NCBI GenBank assembly: GCA_021820805.1
Contig: JAKADF010000298.1
Location: forward strand, 1 to 5,118
DNA from: Bacillota bacterium
GTDB taxonomy: Bacteria; Bacillota; Bacilli; Alicyclobacillales; Alicyclobacillaceae
Length of the DNA stretch: 5,118 nt
Reading direction: 5' to 3'
Below, one piece after another: positions 1 to 4,514 of this stretch. The translations under genes and the position numbers were made by a program. Numbering within the stretch: the first letter of the stretch is position 1; each line of letters starts with the position of its first letter. Under the pieces are notes generated by a model, which saw only the letters and a program-made list of their open reading frames with translations, ran no database searches and was not told where the DNA came from.

Positions 1-16
1 AGTTTTAACTGAAATA

Positions 17-842
17 CTACTGAAATTTAGATAATGACTGTGCAACCCTTATTGCTCGAATGATTGAGTAACCTCCAGCACCCCCGATAACAAATATAAT
101 CAGTAATAAAGCTACATTTATAGAATCAAGGTTATATATATGCAATCCTGTCGGCAACGCCCAGTCTGCAAGTTTTGGAAAGATCAGTTCAACAATCCCT
201 GTAAAAACAAATAATATACCACCGATGAATAAAGTATTGCCAGCTACAAATTTAACGATAAACGCTTTTGCTTTTTCCCCAAGTTTTCTTTGCTCTATCC
301 AACGTCCAAATATACCGCCGATTAATATTTGCATTAACATTGGTTCCAACGCCGTACAACAAACCGGGTAGAAATGCGATCCAAGGGCTTGGCATTTGCG
401 GAGATATAACAGTATAGATGATTGTTGCAAAAGCACCTGTACCCCATCCCGCGATGAAGCCATGTATTAATGCTAATTTAACGGGAACCGTTTCTTTATC
501 GGTTGGTAATTCAGGTGTAAGTTTCTCTAGCCACGGGAACAGATGCAAGGTTTTTCGCCGGTATAAGATGAAGTACCCGGAAAACAACATCACAAGTCCT
601 ACAATAACGTATACCACTTGTTCAGCATCTTGGCGCATAAGGAATTTAGTCAATGCGAAGTATGCCAACTCAGAAGCAATAGCTCGTTGCAATGTGAAAG
701 CAATTGAGAAAAAGAAACCAGCGCGTATTCCGCCACGTGTGCTGTAACTACCTATCGAATAGCTAAAGGTAATCGCCCAAGTGTGTTCGTCAGGTGTAAT
801 TCCATGAACCATTCCCATCAATAAAAAATGGCGTTGCAGCAC
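17..842 (-). pseudogene. Multi-spanning membrane permease with HGITPDEH motif (NicO/UreH-like), frameshifted
   Basis: Two overlapping minus-strand frames form one protein. The first (GTG at 842) gives about 167 residues ending in YGVGT. The second resumes with MLMQILIGGIFG and runs to the TAG at 17-19, about 274 residues in all. Dropping one base at 341 (ACC-A-ATG) joins them. The protein is very hydrophobic, with several transmembrane segments in each half and a charged central loop. HGITPDEHTW near the N-terminus and IHGFIAGWGTG mid-protein look like paired intramembrane motifs. They resemble the H-x4-D-H signature of nickel/cobalt (NicO) and UreH-type transporters, so divalent metal or small-ion transport is inferred; no substrate is established. 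A stop lies directly before GTG 842, so the true start may be ATG 818 or 812, or the coding may continue from the Fur-like remnant upstream. The promoter and palindromic operator at 1064-1117 would control it. Family assignment is moderate; the frameshift reading is confident. Confidence 0.7.
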
Positions 843-1052
843 CTAATTTTGTTAGTACTTCAAGCAACCTGTATACCGTTGTCAAACCGTTTTTTATGTT
901 ATTTTTTTAGCTAATTCATAAAGTTGACCTGGCGTTAACATAAACGAAGAAGAGGCAAACAGGTCTAAAAGAATTTCCCGCTCATTCGTTAAACGAAACT
1001 TCTGTTCATTGAGCATGACTTTGATTTGCGATTTATCCAAAATAACATACAC
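829..1052 (-). pseudogene. Fur-family regulator remnant (N-terminal winged-helix DNA-binding half only)
   Basis: From GTG 1052, with GGGA three bases upstream, the frame reads about 50 residues including KFRLTNEREILLDLF and LTPGQLYELAKK, then stops. These match the first helices of Fur/Zur/PerR proteins. The recognition helix continues in another frame as NGLTTVYRLLEVLTKLGAAT, which fits the Fur consensus of T-V-Y-R followed by L-E-x-L-x-x-L-G. One extra base in the A7 run (plus-strand T7, 902-908) restores one frame and gives KKNNIKNGLTTVYR. The C-terminal half with the His-rich metal site, CxxC zinc site and dimer domain is absent: within about 10 residues of GAAT the DNA becomes the permease gene, and the remnant frame ends at a TGA at 790-792. 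The piece is about 75-80 residues against about 140-150 for an intact Fur protein. It should not work as a normal metal-sensing repressor. The alternative is a DNA-binding domain fused to the permease. Confidence 0.7.
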
Positions 1053-1063
1053 TTTTCCCAGAT

Positions 1064-1088
1064 CTTATAGAAAATAATTTTCCATAAG
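1064..1088. promoter_or_regulatory. 25-bp palindromic operator, Fur-family type
   Basis: Two 12-bp arms surround a single central base at 1076. On the minus strand the left arm is CTTATGGAAAAT and the right arm is the complement of CTTATAGAAAAT, so 11 of 12 positions pair. The odd arm-1-arm architecture, A+T richness and length are typical of Fur/PerR/Zur operators, though it is not an exact match to the B. subtilis Fur, PerR or Zur consensus as I recall them. It begins one base after the -10 element and covers the predicted transcription start, so bound protein would block RNA polymerase. It sits just ahead of the Fur-like remnant, which suggests autoregulation in the intact ancestor. If another Fur-family protein in the genome recognises it, it may still control the permease transcript. 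Confidence 0.7.
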
Positions 1089-1117
1089 AATGTATAATCA
1101 AATTTAAGTGCTGTCAA
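1089..1117 (-). promoter_or_regulatory. Sigma-A-type promoter of the Fur-like/permease locus
   Basis: On the minus strand there is a consensus -35 TTGACA (1117-1112), a 17-base spacer and a -10 TACATT (1094-1089). Transcription should begin near 1081-1082, inside the palindromic operator. The perfect -35 and optimal spacing make this the best promoter in the window. Confidence 0.75.
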
Positions 1118-1290
1118 CATACTCAGTGCAAGTGGGGATTTTCTTAACGTATTGTGGGGGGTAGCAGGTTCGAATACCTTGATACAACAATTTATAAAAA
1201 AGTGTCAGTTTACAGTTAAAACGGTCAACAAGTTACGCCAGATGCGAGTAAAAATCCGATTTTATCAGCGACGGGATAACTAAGGAATAA
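1118..1290. other. Intergenic stretch without a recognised gene
   Basis: I see no credible coding frame here. It holds a T-arm-like GGTTCGAATACC (1167-1178) with no tRNA body around it, a G-run just before it, and a small palindrome AAAATC-C-GATTTT (1251-1263). The latter could be an operator half or chance in A+T-rich DNA. Confidence 0.5.
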
Positions 1291-1446
1291 CTAACACATC
1301 CATTTGATTTCGGTTTTTATTACATTTGTAGTAACCCAAATCCCTTTCCAAGGAAAATAATAAAAAGTCGATAAGCGTAATAGCAGTGCCTTGATTTCAG
1401 TATTTACCTTTTTTAGCTGGCTGGTCCAATAAGTGTGTTGCAACAT
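1291..1446 (-). CDS. Small hypothetical ORF, 51 aa
   Basis: ATG at 1446 to TAG at 1291-1293 encodes 51 residues, starting MLQHTYWTSQLKKVNTEIK and rich in aromatics (Y-Y-F, K-G-I-W) in the second half. It begins 14 bases after the stop of the 1461-1874 ORF on the same strand, with only a weak GAAG as ribosome-binding sequence. No family is recognised. It could be a short downstream partner, a decayed continuation of the ORF before it, or a chance frame. Confidence 0.25.
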   Translation of the reverse strand: MLQHTYWTSQLKKVNTEIKALLLRLSTFYYFPWKGIWVTTNVIKTEIKWMC

Positions 1447-1460
1447 ATCATGCTTCAGGG

Positions 1461-1874
1461 CTACTTTTTAATGATGTTTAATGTCATACTCGACGACATC
1501 TTTCTACGCTTTTTGGTTCGCGACGATGATTTCCTGACGGATCCCTGAAGAACTTTTATCTCATTCAATTTTGATGGAACAACTTTTCGAATGCTTGACA
1601 CACCTGAATTCAGAGCCTGAAGGGTATTGTATAATGCCGTAGTTTGTGTGTTGATATTCGTAACCGTATTTTCTATTGCCTGTATGGTTGGATCCGTAAC
1701 ACGCGAACTTTGGACTTGCTGCCAAACGGGGTAGAGTACATGGTGACCGTTTCTAGTCTGTATGATTAACAGGAGAACCCTCAGTTTAAAATACTGAATT
1801 ACGTGGCGTATCATTTGATACGTCTTTTTTTGGTGTATTGGCTGAGATGACGTTTTATAGGATAAATTCAGCAA
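1461..1874 (-). CDS. Hypothetical protein with coiled-coil-like middle and basic tail
   Basis: A 137-codon frame from TTG 1874 to TAG 1461-1463; an ATG at 1814 would give 117 residues. A weak AAAGG lies four bases before the TTG. Residues 31-38 (LRVLLLII) form a short hydrophobic patch. Residues 60-98 (from TDPTIQAIENTV to NSGVSSIRK) are Thr/Asn/Gln-rich with heptad-like spacing, as in coiled-coil proteins. Residues 113-126 are strongly basic (VRKSSSRTKKRRKM). The low-complexity amphipathic pattern loosely recalls phasin or YtxH-like proteins, but no family signature can be named. The first 20 residues look non-native, and a plus-strand hairpin with a T-tract lies across the ATG region, so the start and the gene itself are uncertain. 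Nothing better is seen on the other strand. Confidence 0.45.
   Translation of the reverse strand: MLNLSYKTSSQPIHQKKTYQMIRHVIQYFKLRVLLLIIQTRNGHHVLYPVWQQVQSSRVTDPTIQAIENTVTNINTQTTALYNTLQALNSGVSSIRKVVPSKLNEIKVLQGSVRKSSSRTKKRRKMSSSMTLNIIKK
1805..1831 (+). terminator. Possible intrinsic terminator (weak hairpin plus T7)
   Basis: GGCGTATC (1805-1812) pairs with GATACGTC (1817-1824) around an ATTT loop, giving 8 bp including one G-T. It is followed by seven T residues (1825-1831). The form is that of a plus-strand rho-independent terminator, but the stem is A+T-rich and there is no clear plus-strand gene upstream. On the minus strand the palindrome lies over the ATG at 1814, where it could act as a regulatory hairpin. 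Confidence 0.35.
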
Positions 1875-1947
1875 GAAGCCTTTATAAACTTCAATTTCAG
1901 TTGCTTTTCAGCCGATATTCATCCGTATTTCAGATGATAAACACAGA

Positions 1948-2085
1948 ATGGACGTATGTAATACAATGAATGGTTTGAAAAGAACGGAACCACCTGATTT
2001 ATGTTTTCGGCAATTTCTTAGTGAGTCAGTTGAGGAAGCGGCACTGTCTTTTTTCTATGAGCATGCGAAACACCACTTTCGATAA
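1948..2085 (+). CDS. Small hypothetical ORF, 45 aa
   Basis: ATG 1948 (alternative ATG 1966) to TAA 2083-2085. The predicted peptide is soluble and charged; its second half reads FLSESVEEAALSFFYEHAKH, an amphipathic-helix composition. No convincing Shine-Dalgarno sequence precedes either ATG, and no family is recognised. It is in the same frame as the following small membrane ORF and the 2329 gene, separated only by a TAA and a TAG. It may be a real small gene, the relic of a longer one, or chance. Confidence 0.25.
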   Translation: MDVCNTMNGLKRTEPPDLCFRQFLSESVEEAALSFFYEHAKHHFR

Positions 2086-2130
2086 TATTTCGATGTTCTT
2101 CATGTACAAGTTTTATGGACGGTGTGGGGA

Positions 2131-2271
2131 GTGATTAGAAATTTTCTCTTATTGATTGTAAGTCTGATACTTATAATTTTTGCTTTGTCAAATTTTCAAA
2201 GTGTACGTACTCAAATTCGACATGATTATGATTTAGCAGTTTCTTTACAGAATAGAAATTTAAATTCGTAG
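2131..2271 (+). CDS. Small single-helix membrane peptide, 46 aa
   Basis: GTG 2131 (alternative GTG 2122) to TAG 2269-2271. The start is MIRNFLLLIVSL, followed by ILIIFALSNFQSV and a polar tail with RTQIRHDYD. One N-terminal transmembrane helix of about 18 residues (4-21) with a short charged cytosolic tail is likely. The pattern of a hydrophobic helix ending in FALSNFQSV resembles the start of LapA/DUF1049 proteins (IFALQNTQPV), but it is much shorter and this is only a resemblance. The ribosome-binding sequence is poor: GGGGA directly abuts the GTG. It lies 57 bases before the 2329 gene and could be co-transcribed with it. Confidence 0.35.
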   Translation: MIRNFLLLIVSLILIIFALSNFQSVRTQIRHDYDLAVSLQNRNLNS

Positions 2272-2328
2272 GTTATTTATTTCCTAAGTGTTGTTTGCAA
2301 AAGTTGGCAAAATACTACAACAAGATGC

Positions 2329-3078
2329 ATGCCACATGTAACAATGTCTCTGCAAAAAAGATTGGAGCGAATTGAAGTGAGTTATCATTCGATCTACCAA
2401 AGAAGGAGTTTCTTAGTCGCACGTAACGAACGAATGACGGCTATTGCCGGAGCTGTTCTTTTCGTGCTTATCATTATAGAACTTGTAGTCACAGCAAACT
2501 TACGTTCATTAATTTCTGCACATATTTTTGTCGGTGTGCTATTGTCTGGACCTCTTATCGTCAAGATGTTCAGCACTGGCTACCGATTTCTTCGTTACTA
2601 TACTAAATCTCCTAATTTTATTCGGAAAGGTCCACCTAACATTTGGCTTCGGATTTTAGCACCGTTCCTTGTTCTTACTACCCTTTTGGTCTTCATCAGT
2701 GGGTTTGGGCTTGCAGTGGTTGGACCAACTCATAAGGGACTTTTTTTGGAGATTCATGCAGCGAGTGTTGCCTTATGGCTACCACTTATTGCTGTGCACG
2801 TCTATGCTTATATCCGGAAAGTTCCACACCTGATTGCGAGTGATTGGAGAAGCCAATCACTAAACTGGGTGGCTGGTCGAACGGGACGTCTCGGGGTTAA
2901 TATAAGTGCGTTGCTCGTGGGGATGGTTGCCGCAATCTTGATGATTCCCGTTTCTTCATCGTGGAATCATTGGCATACCCATCAGGGAGTTCCAGCTCCA
3001 CTCATGGTTGGAATCGTAGCTGCAATATTTGCTGTTATGGTTGCTATACCGATTCTTCGTAGAACAAATAAGGAATAG
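2329..3078 (+). CDS. Six-helix membrane protein, possible b-type cytochrome (cytochrome b561/DUF4405-like)
   Basis: An intact 249-residue frame from ATG 2329 to TAG 3076-3078; ATG 2344 is an alternative start and neither has a clear Shine-Dalgarno sequence. A basic N-terminal segment (about 1-36) precedes helices near 37-58, 62-82, 107-131, 140-162, 190-208 and 223-243. Histidines sit inside helices 2 and 4: H65 in SAHIFVGV, H143 in EIHAAS and H157 in AVHVYAY. Such spacing suits axial heme ligands in four-helix b-type cytochromes. The loop GYRFLRYYTKSP-N-F-I-R-K-GPP resembles, as I recall, a family of uncharacterised actinobacterial and firmicute membrane proteins. A second cluster, H214/H216/H218 in SWNHWHTHQG, lies between helices 5 and 6 and could bind metal. 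Role inferred: membrane electron transfer or metal handling. The heme assignment is a hypothesis; the gene is confident. Confidence 0.7.
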   Translation: MPHVTMSLQKRLERIEVSYHSIYQRRSFLVARNERMTAIAGAVLFVLIIIELVVTANLRSLISAHIFVGVLLSGPLIVKMFSTGYRFLRYYTKSPNFIRKGPPNIWLRILAPFLVLTTLLVFISGFGLAVVGPTHKGLFLEIHAASVALWLPLIAVHVYAYIRKVPHLIASDWRSQSLNWVAGRTGRLGVNISALLVGMVAAILMIPVSSSWNHWHTHQGVPAPLMVGIVAAIFAVMVAIPILRRTNKE

Positions 3079-3161
3079 TGGTGGTAAAAACTTATCTACA
3101 TGTAATATACGCCACGCCAAGTGTAATGTCTTTTATCGAATATTTAATACAAAAAAGTTAG

Positions 3162-3195
3162 TTGTCAATTAAGCTCGATATGGCATCTCTATAAT
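3162..3195 (+). promoter_or_regulatory. Possible promoter before dedA
   Basis: A perfect TATAAT lies at 3190-3195. The nearest -35-like TTGTCA (3162-3167) is 22 bases upstream, longer than the usual 17, and no better -35 is present. The position, 26 bases before the GTG of the leader ORF, fits a transcript carrying the leader and dedA. An activator-dependent or twist-sensitive promoter is possible. Confidence 0.4.
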
Positions 3196-3220
3196 TAACT
3201 ATTTTATTGAAGGCATTCGC

Positions 3221-3292
3221 GTGGATAAGGGACAAAAAAGTACGAGCTGGCTCTTCTGGAAACCAGGTCAAACAAGCAGTAACAAGTTTTAG
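3221..3292 (+). CDS. Putative 23-aa leader peptide upstream of dedA
   Basis: GTG 3221 to TAG 3290-3292 encodes MDKGQKSTSWLFWKPGQTSS plus NKF. The Shine-Dalgarno GAAGG (3209-3213) is seven bases before the GTG, the best-placed ribosome site in this part of the window. The TATAAT box lies just upstream. The stop codon abuts the AGAAGGG site of dedA (3293-3299), so ribosomes finishing here would be delivered to dedA, suggesting translational coupling or leader-type control. The peptide has two Trp in SWLFW but no amino-acid run typical of attenuators. It may be a small gene, a regulatory uORF or chance. Confidence 0.4.
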   Translation: MDKGQKSTSWLFWKPGQTSSNKF

Positions 3293-3310
3293 AGAAGGGC
3301 TGTGTACTGT

Positions 3311-3916
3311 GTGCATATGCACCACGTTTACCATTTGTTATCAAGTTTTGGTTTGATAGGTGTATTTATAGGTGTTTTAGGTGAAGCGTTACTGCTCCCG
3401 TTCCCTTCAGATGCACTTGTTACACTAGGAAGTGTTGCAGCTTCGAAAGGTGTTTATCCGTATTGGTTACTTTTTCTGGTGGCTTTTATTGGCTCTTATG
3501 CCGGATCGTTAATTGGCTACGGCATTGGACGTATAATTGGAAAAGCAACAATTCGTCGTCTGTACGTAAAACTTAAAATTCCTAAAAGGTACATTTCAGA
3601 GGCGGAACGAAAAATGGTGAAGTATTCCGCCCCTATTTTTATCATTTATCGGTTTTTACCTGTGGCACGTGGAATCATTCCTTACATAGCTGGAGCCAAT
3701 CTGTTCCCATTTCGGTCTTTTGCATTGTTGAGCGGAATTGGGTCAGTACTTTGGGTAGTCACATTTGCTGTTTTTGGTACTGTTGTGGCAAAATACATGC
3801 GTATAATCACTCACTTTAATTTACATGTCATTATTGTCGTAATTTTTGTCGCGCTTATATCCGGTTTTACTGGCTACCGTTTGGGACTTGCTAAGAAACA
3901 ATCATCAGGAGAATAA
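3311..3916 (+). CDS. DedA-family (VTT/SNARE-associated) membrane protein
   Basis: About 201 residues. GTG 3311 is chosen because AGAAGGG ends 11 bases before it. GTG 3302 is too close to that site (2 bases) and ATG 3317 too far (17), though either is possible. Numbered from the 3302 codon, the family hallmarks are E28-ALLLPFPSD (acidic residues E28 and D37), the glycine-rich GSYAGSLIGYGIGRIIG (64-80), and YRFLPVARGIIPYIAGA (116-132) with R117 and R123. The six-residue spacing of these arginines matches the essential pair in E. coli YqjA/YghB. Several hydrophobic, including re-entrant, segments are expected. DedA proteins act in the cytoplasmic membrane; some members move undecaprenyl phosphate or phospholipids between leaflets and support membrane-potential and pH homeostasis. 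Which member this is cannot be told. The gene is intact and confident. Confidence 0.9.
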   Translation: MHMHHVYHLLSSFGLIGVFIGVLGEALLLPFPSDALVTLGSVAASKGVYPYWLLFLVAFIGSYAGSLIGYGIGRIIGKATIRRLYVKLKIPKRYISEAERKMVKYSAPIFIIYRFLPVARGIIPYIAGANLFPFRSFALLSGIGSVLWVVTFAVFGTVVAKYMRIITHFNLHVIIVVIFVALISGFTGYRLGLAKKQSSGE

Positions 3917-3936
3917 CGATAATGATTCTCGATGAT
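3901..3936 (+). promoter_or_regulatory. 12-bp hairpin across the dedA stop codon
   Basis: ATCATC (3901-3906) pairs with GATGAT (3931-3936) and GAGAAT (3909-3914) with ATTCTC (3925-3930), with an AG bulge and a 10-base loop. It covers the dedA TAA and most of the AGGAG site of the next small ORF. The T-rich stretch afterwards (CTTTTGATTTT) starts five bases away and is interrupted, so it is a poor intrinsic terminator. It may instead mask the downstream ribosome site or stabilise the 3' end of the mRNA. Confidence 0.5.
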
Positions 3937-4017
3937 GGTGCTTTTGATTTTATATGTCAAGTGCTTAATTATCCTTATTCTTTGAAAAAATTGTATAAAA
4001 AAGTAGAAATTGAGTAA
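3922..4017 (+). CDS. Small hypothetical ORF after dedA, 31 aa
   Basis: ATG 3922 to TAA 4015-4017, five bases after the dedA stop, with AGGAG (3907-3911) ten bases upstream. The peptide starts MILDDGAFDFICQVLNYPYS and ends in a basic segment (LKKLYKKVEIE). It is not a membrane helix and matches no family I recognise. The ribosome site and operon-like spacing favour translation. The hairpin enclosing that site suggests expression coupled to dedA translation. It could also be the decayed start of a longer gene. Confidence 0.35.
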   Translation: MILDDGAFDFICQVLNYPYSLKKLYKKVEIE

Positions 4018-4047
4018 GTCAAATGCGTTACGGATTACTGCTGATAA

Positions 4048-4173
4048 ATCAAAAAACCAAGATTAAAAAATCTAGAGTTGCCAACCAAAGTTCTATTCCC
4101 ACTACAAGACGTTGGGATCGCCCATGGAGAAAACTTGAATCATCATATTGAAAGTCCAGACATTTATTTGTAA
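4048..4173 (+). pseudogene. Coding-like relic, unknown family
   Basis: A 41-codon open stretch between TAA 4045-4047 and TAA 4171-4173, containing LELPTKVLFPLQDVGIAHGE followed by NLNHHIESPDIYL. The amino-acid composition is protein-like, but there is no ATG or GTG start, only a TTG near 4078, and no ribosome site. It reads like an internal or C-terminal fragment whose parent gene has been lost. I cannot name the family. Confidence 0.25.
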
Positions 4174-4179
4174 GTCTAG

Positions 4180-4323
4180 CCAGGCCTCGACAGCGAATCC
4201 AAGTCGATGGGAAATAACGAACGCTATGAGGACGCAGCCGGCAAAGAATCTCATCAGAGGGAAGCTCAAATGACGAACACTGAAGCTGTTACAGGATGGC
4301 AGGCCTTAGTAGTTTCCCCTTAA
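4180..4323 (+). pseudogene. Short ORF, possibly 5' relic of a group II intron reverse transcriptase
   Basis: An open stretch from 4180, with ATG at 4207 giving 38 residues to TAA 4321-4323. Its end reads MTNTEAVTGWQALVVSP. Group II intron-encoded proteins often begin with a short polar segment and a W-x-x-(I/L) motif before the first helix, which MTNTEAVTGWQAL recalls. Base composition here (GACGCAGCCGGC) is richer in G+C than the flanks, which would fit imported DNA. The match is by memory and short, so it is a weak hint; no catalytic domain V or RT motif is visible downstream. Confidence 0.2.
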
Positions 4324-4462
4324 TTGTCAACTAGTTTTTATTATGAGGGATTTTTTCACCGGCCTCGAAATTTCAACCCATTTTTTATTAAGGCTCATAG
4401 CGTAAAACGACCAACGATAGCCATCTCGTAAAGAATTAGCACGAATTTAATGTCACTGTTTG
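4324..4462. other. Intergenic stretch without a recognised gene
   Basis: A+T-rich sequence between the relics and the tatC terminator. No coding frame, RNA gene or convincing promoter could be supported. It is the 3' spacer between plus-strand remains and the convergent tatC gene. Confidence 0.5.
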
Positions 4463-4514
4463 AATAAAGAAACAAAAAGCGCGAGCACGCTCAGGTTTGT
4501 TTCGATGCTCGCGC
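4463..4514 (-). terminator. Intrinsic terminator of tatC, overlapping its stop codon
   Basis: On the minus strand GCGCGAGCA (4514-4506) pairs perfectly over 9 bp with TGCTCGCGC (4487-4479) across an 18-base loop. It is followed by TTTTTGTTTCTTT. This G+C-rich stem plus T-tract is a classic rho-independent terminator. The tatC TGA (4493-4491) lies in the loop, so the last codons of the gene form one arm. tatC is therefore the last gene of its transcript. Confidence 0.8.

Noticed and set aside
418..747. 109-codon plus-strand open frame
   Set aside because: It is antisense to the permease, has a Lys/Ser/Pro-rich composition without domain features, and is best explained as a shadow frame.
790..842. 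Remnant frame continuing as PFFIDGNGSWNYT as a true Fur C-terminal part
   Set aside because: The same bases encode FLLMGMVHGITPD in the permease frame, which carries a recognisable motif; the Fur-frame reading ends at TGA 790-792.
1160..1182. tRNA T-arm-like GGTTCGAATACC
   Set aside because: The T-stem does not pair cleanly, there is no acceptor stem, D-arm or anticodon arm upstream, and no CCA end. At most it is a chance match or an old attachment-site trace.
2291..2315. Promoter TTGTTT...AATACT before the 2329 gene
   Set aside because: The spacing of 13 bases is too short and both boxes are poor matches.
2394..2576. 60-codon minus-strand frame
   Set aside because: It lies wholly inside the intact 2329 membrane protein gene on the other strand and has no own ribosome site or family.
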